Source of the DNA: Mucilaginibacter mali
Lineage (GTDB): Bacteria > Bacteroidota > Bacteroidia > Sphingobacteriales > Sphingobacteriaceae
DNA length: 64,000 nt
Reading direction: 5' to 3'
NCBI RefSeq assembly: GCF_013283875.1
Contig: NZ_CP054139.1
Coordinates: 5,766,001-5,830,000, forward strand
Each line of letters opens with the position of its first letter. Position 1 is the stretch's first letter. The notes under the pieces are model-generated. The model did not search any database. It saw only the letters and a list, made by a program, of their open reading frames with translations, and was not told the origin of the DNA. This document shows positions 55,131 to 63,603 of this stretch, piece after piece. Position numbers and translations under genes: made by a program.

Positions 55131-56816
55131 ATGGTATTCAAACCGGCTGCTGACCAATTCTTGCCGAATATTACTTTACCACGGGACTTCAAGCCTGCCG
55201 GCTACGCCAGGTTTTTTTGCATAGTCCTGTTATTGAAACTGCTGCTTTGTCCCTCAATGACGATTGCGCAGGTCACAGAAGTCAAAAAGACCAAGGAAAA
55301 AACCACCACTATTTCCGGGGACAGCGGCGCTGTGCTGATAGGCGACGCCAACGCTGTAACAATGACCCTTGATGGCCATACTTTCGAGGGGGTGCTGCCT
55401 TTTGATGTCACTTTTCCGATCATCTGTACACCCGGTGCAACCGACGCGGTCACTTTCGACCAGATCAGCGGCGTGGATTGTTGGTTTGATGTCAAGCAAG
55501 ACTGGCCGGATATTGAGAAAGTAAAGGCAGATCCGGATAAATATTTAAAGCAACATGTTTCCGGCACCATTGATCTTACCAAAAAACGCTTTACCGTAGT
55601 CATTCCCGAACTAAAGCACAGCTCCAATTATTTCTTTGTCTTCGTTATCAAGCGGGTACTAACCCCTACCCAGCAGGGAACATTGACTACGGCGCTGCAG
55701 GGCGGTCTGGCAAAAGCCGTCAGCGAGGTTTCAAAAAATGGAACGACAGAGATCAGCGACGCCCAGTTCTCCGCTTTGATGACCGATGCCAAAACTCAGG
55801 CGAGCGCCGCGCTGGCCGCTACAGGGATAAAAGCGAAGTTTGACCGGCTTTCCGGCGATCAGCAGAAAAGTATGCTTACGGCACTCCAGGCGATCTCGAC
55901 TGCTTATGTGATCGCCGCGACAAGCCGCAGATCCGTTACCGATGCAACAAGCAATATCCGCAACTGGGATATCAAGCTGCGGGATTTCGAGGCAGCCTTT
56001 GAACAAAAGGTTACTGACCCGGTCCATGATGCCAATGTCCTGGCCTTAAAAGCAATATTTCCTTTGATCCCACCGGTACTCGACTTTAAGGACGGCGCCG
56101 ACGCGCTGGATGATACGAAAACCAATGCCTATATCACCGCTTGTATTGCGCTCCATGACGCCGTTGACAAAGTCATTCCCGGCAACAGCGATTTTGCAAC
56201 GCTCCGCTCCAACCTGAAGGATTATACAGATGGCCTGCGGCTAAAATTTCCACGCTTTGTTTCAGATATGAAAGCGGTGCAGGCCCAAAATGCAGCCCAA
56301 ACCGCCAATTTCATCAGTGCAACCGCCGGCCAGCTTTACAGTACCTCCTTTATCAGCGGCACCAGCACTCCCGGCGATTTTCAGACGCGCGCTAACTGGT
56401 ATGTCAGCGCTGATCTGGGTGTTGCCCTGATCCCGGACCTCGGTTTACTCACCCCATATATGGGCACGAATATTTACCTGAGACCCGTTAATAAGCGCCA
56501 CCCGCTCAAAAGCTGGCAGCTTGATGAGCGGTTTTCGTTCCTGGTGGGGGTGTCCGTCACCTCGCTCGCCAAGACCGGCTACCGCAGTGACCTGCTGGGC
56601 GGCACTTTCAACCTGATTACGGGCGCCGGCCTGCGCATCGCAGACTTTGTACGCCTCAACGGCGGGGTAGCCTGGTACGGGCAGCATGCCTCCAATCCGC
56701 TGAACAGCAACCAGGCGATCGGCTGCTCCTATTTTGTCTCCTTTTCCTTTGACATAGATGTTAAGACCGTCTTCTCCACGCTCTTTGATACAAACAAAAC
56801 CGGATTAATTCATTAA
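55131..56816 (+). CDS. Exported protein with probable C-terminal outer-membrane beta-barrel
   Basis: A 561-residue protein. The hydrophobic N-terminal segment (~25-47, FFCIVLLLKLLLCPSMTIA) is a signal peptide; a later start nearer to it is possible. The middle is beta-rich, then helical (~200-360). The last ~130 residues alternate in the way of outer-membrane strands (ANWYVSADLGVALIPDLGLL, TPYMGTNIYLRPV, LLGGTFNLITGAGLRI, YFVSFSFDIDVK). I read it as an outer-membrane protein, without a family name. 116 nt after the previous gene, room for its own promoter; the next gene is 5 nt on. Confidence 0.65.
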   Translation: MVFKPAADQFLPNITLPRDFKPAGYARFFCIVLLLKLLLCPSMTIAQVTEVKKTKEKTTTISGDSGAVLIGDANAVTMTLDGHTFEGVLPFDVTFPIICTPGATDAVTFDQISGVDCWFDVKQDWPDIEKVKADPDKYLKQHVSGTIDLTKKRFTVVIPELKHSSNYFFVFVIKRVLTPTQQGTLTTALQGGLAKAVSEVSKNGTTEISDAQFSALMTDAKTQASAALAATGIKAKFDRLSGDQQKSMLTALQAISTAYVIAATSRRSVTDATSNIRNWDIKLRDFEAAFEQKVTDPVHDANVLALKAIFPLIPPVLDFKDGADALDDTKTNAYITACIALHDAVDKVIPGNSDFATLRSNLKDYTDGLRLKFPRFVSDMKAVQAQNAAQTANFISATAGQLYSTSFISGTSTPGDFQTRANWYVSADLGVALIPDLGLLTPYMGTNIYLRPVNKRHPLKSWQLDERFSFLVGVSVTSLAKTGYRSDLLGGTFNLITGAGLRIADFVRLNGGVAWYGQHASNPLNSNQAIGCSYFVSFSFDIDVKTVFSTLFDTNKTGLIH

Positions 56817-56821
56817 TAATT

Positions 56822-57166
56822 ATGGCTACTTTATCTCTCTCTAACCCAAACCCTAATGCCGGCACGATCAGTACCCCGGGCAGTGTCGCACTCAATTACA
56901 CCATCAGCGGAAATGACCCCGCTGATGTCAAGATCTCCTATAACCTTAACTCGGGGAACAACGTTTATTTCGATGACGGTGGCAACCTCGTCAAAGAAAT
57001 CGTACGCAAGATCCATCTAACCAACCCGCCGCTGGCCGTAAGCGAGACCGTTAGGATCGTCAAAAGCGGGCCTAATCCGGATTTCAGTCTTTGCTATATC
57101 AACATTGACGGGCTTGACCTTAATAACAATGATTCCGATCACCAGGTTTTTACCCTGCATTTTTAG
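56822..57166 (+). CDS. Small beta-sandwich-like protein
   Basis: A 114-residue protein without signal peptide. Nearly all residues are in beta-strand patterns (VALNYTISGNDPADVKISYN, YFDDGGNLVKEIVRKIHL, ETVRIVKSGPNPDFSLCYIN). It resembles a free-standing Ig-like or C2-like domain. It sits 5 nt after the outer-membrane protein gene and 8 nt before the lipoprotein gene, so it is part of the operon. Without a signal it could be a cytoplasmic sensor or be exported by another route. Confidence 0.65.
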   Translation: MATLSLSNPNPNAGTISTPGSVALNYTISGNDPADVKISYNLNSGNNVYFDDGGNLVKEIVRKIHLTNPPLAVSETVRIVKSGPNPDFSLCYINIDGLDLNNNDSDHQVFTLHF

Positions 57167-57174
57167 TTGAGGAT

Positions 57175-58449
57175 ATGAAAAGATATAGCCTGTACCTGTT
57201 CACTGTTTTCCTGCTGCTGGCTTCGTGCAAAAAGACGCAGCTAAAAACCTCCGGCGTCATTAAATTTGAAAATGCGACCTCGCTCAGCGGCCCTGCCGAT
57301 AACATTAACACCGTAACCCTAACCGCTACCGTGCCTAATGATTCTGACCCCCAGACCCAGGTCGTTTTTACCACCGATCTCGGCACCTTTGTGAACAGTA
57401 ACAGTAACACGATCACTACGGGCATTAACGATAATTACCAGTGCGTCGTTCAGCTCAAAAGCGCTGCCGCTGGTACGGCCACCATCCGGGCAAGCGTGCT
57501 GACCCTTTACTCAGCAACTACCACCGTTACTTTTACAGCGCCAAACGCAGACAACATATTTACGCTCGCGCCTTTTACGGACAATGTCGCCGCAGACGGC
57601 ACGACCACCCTGGTGCTGACCGCCGTCATCAATAAGAGCCTGCCAGCCACCGCCCAGTCTATCGTTTTCACCGCAGACAACAGCGCGACCTTCAGTAACA
57701 ACACCGGCACTATCACCATACCCGCCGATGCAACGGGGAACGCGATCGCCTATTTAAAAAAATCAGCGGAAGGCCCGGTGCACGTCACCATGACCGACCT
57801 CGGTGTTACCCGCAGCATTACGGTTAATTTTATAGCGCCCAATGCCGATAATATCTTCACCATCGCTCCTTTTATTGATAACATTATGGCCGATGGTGTC
57901 AGCACCATGGTGTTGACTGCCGCAGTCAATAAGAAACTGCCGGTGGCGTCCCAGACCGTAACCTTTACCGCTGACAACGGGGCCACCTTCAGCAACGGCA
58001 ATCCCTCGGTTACCGCAACCGCCGATGCCGCCGGTAATGCGATCACCTACCTGAAAAAAACTGTCGAAGGCCCGGTGCATGTCACCATGGCCAGCGGCGG
58101 GGCAACACGCAGCCTGACCGTCAACTTTACCCGCGCTGTACCTGACAATATGCTGCTGACCAACAACCCGGCCATGACCTCCGGCTTCGGCAATAACCTG
58201 TCCATCAACATTAGCCTGTTAAAGACCATCGGCAAACCGGCCACAGGCTATCTTTTCTCGTATAACGCAACCGACAGCAGCGGAAATCTGCTTGGCATAT
58301 TTAGCAACGGAACCGCCTCGGATGCCAATGGCGCCGCGACTGTCAATTTTACAACCGGGAACTCGCCCTATAAAGGAATAGTCAAAATTACCATAGCCTT
58401 GCAGCAGTATCCCGCTATTAGTCAAACCACTACTGTACTGGTCAATTAG
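57175..58449 (+). CDS. Surface lipoprotein with tandem Ig-like (Big-type) repeats
   Basis: A 424-residue lipoprotein (LLLASCK, Cys near 18). A degenerate first domain (~30-120) is followed by two nearly identical 99-residue invasin-like Ig domains (PNADNIFTLAPFTDNVAADG; PNADNIFTIAPFIDNIMADG) and a different C-terminal beta domain. Such repeats are surface stalks or adhesins. It is the last gene of the CHAT cluster, 8 nt after the small beta gene. Confidence 0.8.
   Translation: MKRYSLYLFTVFLLLASCKKTQLKTSGVIKFENATSLSGPADNINTVTLTATVPNDSDPQTQVVFTTDLGTFVNSNSNTITTGINDNYQCVVQLKSAAAGTATIRASVLTLYSATTTVTFTAPNADNIFTLAPFTDNVAADGTTTLVLTAVINKSLPATAQSIVFTADNSATFSNNTGTITIPADATGNAIAYLKKSAEGPVHVTMTDLGVTRSITVNFIAPNADNIFTIAPFIDNIMADGVSTMVLTAAVNKKLPVASQTVTFTADNGATFSNGNPSVTATADAAGNAITYLKKTVEGPVHVTMASGGATRSLTVNFTRAVPDNMLLTNNPAMTSGFGNNLSINISLLKTIGKPATGYLFSYNATDSSGNLLGIFSNGTASDANGAATVNFTTGNSPYKGIVKITIALQQYPAISQTTTVLVN
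57538..58131. repeat. Two tandem 297-bp coding repeats
   Basis: Units 57538-57834 and 57835-58131 encode the two Ig-like domains and are also similar at DNA level (GAAGGCCCGGTGCA and GTCACCATG shared). They arose by tandem duplication and could recombine. Confidence 0.7.
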
Positions 58450-59365
58450 ATCGCTTGTCAAACCACTACGAATGAAAAGGAAAATGTCAATTATTCTTTG
58501 GATGGATAAGCCAACGGGGTCTTTGAGAAAGAAATGGAGTCTGACATTGGTGATGGAATGATCCTGGATATACATTCAGCGGCGCTCTGCCGTCTCTTTG
58601 CGATCTTCATCATCCTTTAAACGCCATGCCTTATCTCCGGGCAACAAACTTTGAAGGCGGCTGCCCTTGGTTAATCCTATCGCAAACGCAGCCGCGCTTC
58701 CTGTGCGGACATCGTTGTTCGTCTGCATCACCCCCGGAACTGGCTGGAGCCGGAAGAGTCATATGCTGATCATTGCGCCCCAACGACTGTTCTTCAAAAA
58801 AGTTTCAATAAATCGAAAAAAAAAGACTTACCCCAGCCTTCGTAAATTAATCAAAACTTTTTTATAAGTTTACTGGTTTTATCTCTTCCTTTCGTTAAAT
58901 GATTCTTTGACCCTCAAGAATTCCACATTTTCCGTCTAAATCGTTGACAATTTTCGTCTGAAAAAACAAAAAAATATTTTTTTGCGTTTTTATAAATATT
59001 TGGTATCTTTAAGTAGAAAAACACAAAAACACGTTCAATATGGGCTGAAAAGCAGAAAAAATCGCACAAAATCGCATAAAATGATATAGTTAGAAAGCTG
59101 TAAAAGGTTTCTATTGTGTCTAAAATATAAAATCAGGGAGATTCAAATTCCCGAAGAAAAGACAACTCAAATTTAAAGAGTTGTCTTTCGTGTTTTAAGG
59201 GACTTTATGAAATGTGAAAATCGATGAGAGAAAAGACTAGAATTCTAAGACAAAAATTCCAACTAGACTAGAATTCATGTCGCAAGACGTCAAAGACTTT
59301 CTCGGAATTTTCAACAAATCGAAAAATAAAAAACTTGGAAAATAAAAAATTAATCACGATATAAC
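58450..59365. other. AT-rich gap, no gene recognised
   Basis: 916 bp between the Ig-like lipoprotein and the next membrane protein. The first ~400 bp have ordinary composition but only broken frames; a 66-codon frame at 58667 has no recognisable pattern. From about 58790 the DNA is very AT-rich. A hairpin AAGACAACTC/GAGTTGTCTT lies near 59159-59189, and GACTAGAATTC occurs twice within 59230-59280. It could hold a promoter or small RNA; nothing else can be supported. Confidence 0.4.
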
Positions 59366-59992
59366 ATGAAAAAATTCTATATCGGGTTCAATGCGGTGTT
59401 GATCCTGATCGTGTCTTCTGTCGCGAACGCCGATGTCAGGACTTACCTGACGCTACATTTACCGCAGTTCTACGGCGCACTCTCGACAGTCGCCCTGTTC
59501 GGAAATGCGCTCATCTACCTGATCGGCCAAATCCCGGCTGCTGCCGCACAAACCAGTCGTTCCCTTGAAACCGCGTCCGCGGAGTTTTTCCAAAAATTCA
59601 AGAAATACGGATTTTCCATTCATATCCGGACGGTCAAGCGCAGATTCCTCCAATGGCAAATGCCGCCCGCGAACGCCCCCGTTCAAAGGCGCCGGCTCAA
59701 GTTCTTCCCGCAGATCTTTTCGGTCCGCTGGTGGCGCGGGGAAACATTCAGCGCGCAATTCGTGCTCGGAAAGGAGCAGGGGATCTACAGCGAAGCATTT
59801 CTGGACGGATTTCAGACCGGGATGCACAGTGTCTTTATTGAAGAAGAGCTGGAAGATATCAAAGCCATCTTTAGCGCCAAACAGGTCCAGGTGCTGCAAA
59901 AATTCGCTTTCGCCGCGTCCTGCGCCTTTGAAATCATCAATTTTCTATCAATTTTTGCAAAAATCACTGAAAAAGGTTCAAAAGAAAAATAA
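59366..59992 (+). CDS. Small membrane protein of unknown function
   Basis: A 208-residue protein with a signal-like or first membrane helix (~5-22) and a second hydrophobic segment (GALSTVALFGNALIYLIG, ~38-55), followed by a basic middle (RTVKRRFLQWQMPP, RRRLKFFPQIFSVRWWRG) and a helical C-terminus (DIKAIFSAKQVQVLQKFAFA). No family recognised. It stands alone in AT-rich DNA, at the right side of the CHAT island. Confidence 0.55.
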   Translation: MKKFYIGFNAVLILIVSSVANADVRTYLTLHLPQFYGALSTVALFGNALIYLIGQIPAAAAQTSRSLETASAEFFQKFKKYGFSIHIRTVKRRFLQWQMPPANAPVQRRRLKFFPQIFSVRWWRGETFSAQFVLGKEQGIYSEAFLDGFQTGMHSVFIEEELEDIKAIFSAKQVQVLQKFAFAASCAFEIINFLSIFAKITEKGSKEK

Positions 59993-60564
59993 TCAGAATA
60001 ATAACAGTCTTATTATTAGATATTTAAAGAGTTCGATACCCGTTCAACCCTTTTCTTTTTTCAATTTTTAGGCTCAGGGGTATTTTGTAAAAAACAAGAG
60101 TAGCGAGCCAATTTGTAATTGACTATCAGTGCATTAGTATTTAAAATGTTCTTGGAAGCAATTTTTCTATACAGGCTTGGGCAAATTCATATAACTACCT
60201 ATCGAACTCACATTTACAAATTGAATATAACTACAATTCAATAAGTTACACAAACAAAAAAGCGAAAACAAGCATCGATTTGCTTGTTTTCGCTTTTAGC
60301 GGAATGGACGGGTCCTGAACCTTGTAAAAACCAAGCTGTATATCAGCTACTTACAAGTGCCCGTTTTAGAAACGTCACACATGACGCGTTGACCCTAAAA
60401 ACCGATCATTCCATTGAATTTCTTTAAAATGCCAGCCCTCAACTTATCCCCTTTATCACCAACCGACTAGCTGCATTTCTTAACTCAAAGATAAGAATTT
60501 ACGTCCATAATATCAAGGCTTGACCCGCAAATTCCTACCTTAGTATTATACAATCCGTTCACCT
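59993..60564. other. Gap with hairpin and attachment-like sequences
   Basis: 572 bp, very AT-rich to 60290. It contains TTCGATACCCG (60031), TTCAATAAGTTA (60237) and TTTAGCGGAATG (60295); all three also occur in this order at 48.48-48.67 kb. The text after the last one (GACGGGTCCTGAACC) faintly resembles the minus-strand 3' end of a tRNA gene but does not fold as one. No gene seen. Confidence 0.4.
60258..60297. terminator. Perfect terminator-like hairpin next to TTTAGCGGAATG
   Basis: A 17-bp perfect stem (60258-60274 with 60281-60297), loop TCGATT, with A and T tracts at its base. Works in both directions; likely marks the element boundary. Confidence 0.7.
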
Positions 60565-61791
60565 ATGGGACAAAATGAAAAGGTTACGTTTACCCGCCAG
60601 CAATTATACGACCTCGTATGGGCAGAGCCGCTGCTCAGCCTATCCCGGAAATATAATATCTCCGATAACGGCCTGCGCAAGATCTGTATCAATATGGGTG
60701 TACCGACACCGGTTGCCGGTTATTGGGCAAAGATACAGCACGGGCAAAGCCCGCCGGTAAAGCCATTGCCCCCGCCAGGCCATTACGATCAGAAAGAAAC
60801 CACCCTTTACTTCCGGGATGAAAACCACCCCGCTTTGGTCGACGGCATGACCCCGGTTGCGGCGATGCAGCAGGCTATTGAGCGCGACCATGCGGCGGCG
60901 CTAAAAGTAAACATCAACACGCTAAACGACCCCGACCCGCTGATCATCAAAGCCCGCGCCGCCTTACTCAAAAGAAACGAATATTACCGGGATGGTGACA
61001 TCCTGCATACGCAAAGCGGGCAGCTCAATATCCGCGTATCTGATGCGCAGATCAACCGCGCTCTGGGCGTGATGGATGCCTTTGTCAAGATCATGCGCCA
61101 GCGCGGGCACGACTTTAAATTCCGTAATGAAAGCAGTTACATCATCATTGGCGAGGAAGAGATCGAGGTCGCGCTCCGGGAAACCAGTACAGCAACGGTC
61201 AGGGAAGACCGCTGGCAAACCAGAGACCTCAATCCGAATGGTAAACTTGAACTTAAATTTGGTAGTTATGAGCCGACGGTCACCGGCCGGGACGGAAAGG
61301 TAGCCATTGAAGAACAACTGTCAAAGATCATCGCCCGCTTGGAATTGATGGCCGAGGAAATGCGGGTAAAAACCATAGAAAGCAAGATCTGGCGGGCGGC
61401 GCATGATGAAAAAGAAAGAATAAAGAAACTGGCTGAAGAACGGCAAAAATTGGAGGTCAGCCAATTTCAAAAAGCGATCCGCGATGCCAACCGTTGGCAG
61501 GAAACCAATAACTTCCGCAATTATATCCATCATATTGAGCAGCAGGCTTTGACCACAGAACCCCGCGATGAAGAAACCCTGGCCTGGGTGGAATGGGCAA
61601 AGAAGAAAGCCGATTGGTACGACCCGCTGATCGAAAGTGAAGACGAATGGTTACAGGGAAAGGACCGGAATACCATCATGGCCCAGGAGCCTCAAAAATC
61701 ATCCAATTCTTTTTGGGGTTCCGACCCGCCGGCGCTTGCTGCGGAAAAGTCCAAATGGCCGCTGTTGCCCTGGTATATGAAAAATAAGTAG
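60565..61791 (+). CDS. Conserved protein of unknown function with N-terminal helix-turn-helix-like domain
   Basis: A 408-residue cytoplasmic protein. The N-terminus (FTRQQLYDLVWAEPLLSLSR, then YNISDNGLRKICINMGVPTP and VAGYWAKIQHG) is a strongly conserved block I know from proteins of unknown function in many bacteria; it looks like a helix-turn-helix. The rest is charged and helical (coiled coil near 265-330, ARLELMAEEMRVKTIESKIW). It lies at the edge of the conjugative region and is often part of accessory DNA, so it may act in regulation or defence. Confidence 0.7.
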   Translation: MGQNEKVTFTRQQLYDLVWAEPLLSLSRKYNISDNGLRKICINMGVPTPVAGYWAKIQHGQSPPVKPLPPPGHYDQKETTLYFRDENHPALVDGMTPVAAMQQAIERDHAAALKVNINTLNDPDPLIIKARAALLKRNEYYRDGDILHTQSGQLNIRVSDAQINRALGVMDAFVKIMRQRGHDFKFRNESSYIIIGEEEIEVALRETSTATVREDRWQTRDLNPNGKLELKFGSYEPTVTGRDGKVAIEEQLSKIIARLELMAEEMRVKTIESKIWRAAHDEKERIKKLAEERQKLEVSQFQKAIRDANRWQETNNFRNYIHHIEQQALTTEPRDEETLAWVEWAKKKADWYDPLIESEDEWLQGKDRNTIMAQEPQKSSNSFWGSDPPALAAEKSKWPLLPWYMKNK

Positions 61792-61794
61792 CCA

Positions 61795-62079
61795 TCAAAA
61801 CAATAAGGTGACCCGGCTGCCTTGTTTGGGATGATAAGAGGGCTGGTAGTGGATATAGCCGTATTCCTGCAATTGCGCAATGCATTTATGGTAAGTGACA
61901 ATGCTCCGGATATGCGTTAATTTCATGAGGGAAGACCGGCTGACCTGAACCTGCTTTCCCGTCCCATGCTCGGTCCACAGGTAATACAAACTCAGGCAAA
62001 GCGCGGTATGCCAGGTGGTGATCCGCTGGTCAGCAGCCAACTTTTTAAATGCTTTCCTTAATGATGGGATAGCTGCCAT
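61795..62079 (-). CDS. Winged-helix-like DNA-binding protein of the conjugative element (copy 1)
   Basis: A 94-residue protein: RITTWHTALCLSLYYLWTEH, a recognition-helix segment (VSRSSLMKLTHIRSIVTYHK) and a wing (LQEYGYIHYQPSYHPKQGSR). It is a paralogue of the product of 62372-62668. Such small proteins accompany excisionase genes in Bacteroidota conjugative transposons. 2 nt after the excisionase-like gene; converges on the 408-residue gene with 3 nt between stops. Confidence 0.75.
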   Translation of the reverse strand: MAAIPSLRKAFKKLAADQRITTWHTALCLSLYYLWTEHGTGKQVQVSRSSLMKLTHIRSIVTYHKCIAQLQEYGYIHYQPSYHPKQGSRVTLLF

Positions 62080-62081
62080 TG

Positions 62082-62375
62082 TTATAGGAATTTAGGCATG
62101 CCGTTTTCCAGCAGCTTGAGCAGGTCGTGGTAACGGTAATAATAAGTGCCGCCTATTTTGGAGAATTTTAACTGGCCGCTGATGCGCAGGTTTTGCAGCG
62201 TTCCGTGCGACACTTTTAACAGTTTTTTGAGTTCCGCACTTTTCATCCACTCCTTGGGCTTTTCGGGAACTTCCCGGATGATCATTCTCAGGTCAGCCAG
62301 CAATTCAATTTTAAAAGCCTGCAAATCCTCCTTGGTTATAATCTCTACACTCATCTCGCTTCTCTTTTCGTTCAA
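62082..62375 (-). CDS. Excisionase-like helix-turn-helix protein
   Basis: A 97-residue protein with the HTH_17/excisionase pattern (EWMKSAELKKLLKVSHGTLQ, then NLRISGQLKFSKIGGTYYYR and DLLKLLENG). In Bacteroides conjugative transposons such proteins help excision or control its genes. Its start overlaps the end of the upstream gene by 4 nt, which is translational coupling. Confidence 0.82.
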   Translation of the reverse strand: MNEKRSEMSVEIITKEDLQAFKIELLADLRMIIREVPEKPKEWMKSAELKKLLKVSHGTLQNLRISGQLKFSKIGGTYYYRYHDLLKLLENGMPKFL

Positions 62376-62668
62376 TTATTCCCGTCAAACCGCAGGTAGA
62401 TCTTACTGCGGACATTTCGTTTGAAACACCGCTCATAGCGGATATACCCCAAATCATTCAGGTCATTCAGGCACTTGAAATAGGTCGCCCTCGCCGACAT
62501 CCTCGCCAGTGTCATAATCTCGTGGCTGAAAGCCATTACCGGGTTTTGAAAATCCTGTTCCTGCCAGTACTGGAGCAGCACGGCGTATAAGCCGATGTGG
62601 CTGATGGTGATCCGCCCGTCAGTTTTGATCGCTTCAAAAAATCCCGATAATGGCTTAAAGTTTTCCAA
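62372..62668 (-). CDS. Winged-helix-like DNA-binding protein of the conjugative element (copy 2)
   Basis: A 98-residue protein with the same layout as copy 1: RITISHIGLYAVLLQYWQEQ, a helix (ARMSARATYFKCLNDLNDLG) and a wing (YIRYERCFKRNVRSKIYLRF). Overlaps the next gene by 4 nt, 13 nt after the preceding conjugation-associated gene. Likely regulator of replication or transfer. Confidence 0.75.
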   Translation of the reverse strand: MENFKPLSGFFEAIKTDGRITISHIGLYAVLLQYWQEQDFQNPVMAFSHEIMTLARMSARATYFKCLNDLNDLGYIRYERCFKRNVRSKIYLRFDGNN

Positions 62669-62681
62669 TGTTTAAGAAAGC

Positions 62682-63548
62682 CTACACACGAACACCCTGC
62701 CTGCGGCGCTGTTCTTGTTTTTGTTCCTGCCCTTCTTTCGCAACCTGGTTTTGCCCCTCACCTTGTTTTTCTTCCTGGGCACGGGCAATAGCCGCCCTTT
62801 GCACTTCCTGCGGTGTCATTTCCGTTTTTTGCGTTTGATCGACCGCCTGCTTTTCTATTTTGCGTACCATCAGGATCTGCCCGTTGGTATCATAAAAATC
62901 CAAACGCGCCATCTTCGGATTGGCTACCATTTTTGCCGGCATCTCATGTCCATCCCTGACCAGGATCACGTCCACCTTATTACCTCTTTCCAGCTTGGCA
63001 AGCAGCCTTTGTTTATCGTAGTTTTCCTCAATTCCCTTGATCGGGTATTTGCCTATTTCTTTCTGATGGTTCCAAAACATCGTTTTAGGTAAAAAATTCC
63101 CGTACTTGTCCGCATTCTTGAAATCCAATGCGCGCCAGCCGAAATAGGTTTCGCCCGTCGGCTTCATCCGCGTTTCACCGTTTTCCTCTTTTGGTGCCAC
63201 TTTAGGCTGCTCGCGGTAAGCCGCACGGCCATCCATCATGTTATAGCGCTCCTGCAGCGTGTAATTATATTCTTTCCCGTAGAAGAAGGTTTGTGTCAGG
63301 TCTTCCTTGCCCGGCTGCTTCAGGGTAACATCCGCCCGGTTAAAGAAAGTCATATCCTTATCCTTCTGGTCCCCTTTGGAAAAATGCAACACGGAACTGG
63401 TTTCATCCTGCCCAAACTTGCGAGTATGCGGCAGTGTAAACTCCGCCAGGTTCTGTTCCATTTTTACCCGCAGGGGCTTGGCGATCTCTTCGCCGAAACC
63501 CAGGTAAAACAATTGGTTCTTTACATAATCAAAACTTTGCTCATTCAT
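62682..63548 (-). CDS. Conjugative-element protein of unknown function (DUF3945-like)
   Basis: About 288 residues from ATG 63548, where the family begins (MNEQSFDYVKNQLFYLGFGE); a longer frame to 63614 would overlap traM. Body: MTFFNRADVTLKQPGKED, FYGKEYNYTLQERYNMMDGR and a DNA- or protein-binding block (GNKVDVILVRDGHEMPAKMV). The C-terminal ~60 residues are Gln/Glu/Lys-rich and disordered. It resembles DUF3945-type proteins of Bacteroidota plasmids and conjugative elements. Follows traM. Confidence 0.7.
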   Translation of the reverse strand: MNEQSFDYVKNQLFYLGFGEEIAKPLRVKMEQNLAEFTLPHTRKFGQDETSSVLHFSKGDQKDKDMTFFNRADVTLKQPGKEDLTQTFFYGKEYNYTLQERYNMMDGRAAYREQPKVAPKEENGETRMKPTGETYFGWRALDFKNADKYGNFLPKTMFWNHQKEIGKYPIKGIEENYDKQRLLAKLERGNKVDVILVRDGHEMPAKMVANPKMARLDFYDTNGQILMVRKIEKQAVDQTQKTEMTPQEVQRAAIARAQEEKQGEGQNQVAKEGQEQKQEQRRRQGVRV

Positions 63549-63603
63549 AGCTTTTAAATTTTTATGGTGATTACTCTGTTGTTTACAATGGTTAACCAGG
63601 TAC

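Noticed and set aside
58667..58867. 66-codon frame in the gap after the Ig-like lipoprotein
   Set aside because: No pattern, low-complexity basic end, weak start context.
59565..60071. 168-codon frame overlapping the 208-residue membrane protein
   Set aside because: Ser/Arg-rich shadow of the real frame; the frame with signal helix and hydrophobic segments is preferred.
60295..60360. tRNA-like 3' end on the minus strand
   Set aside because: It has a faint T-arm resemblance, but no acceptor, anticodon or D-arm pairing can be drawn.
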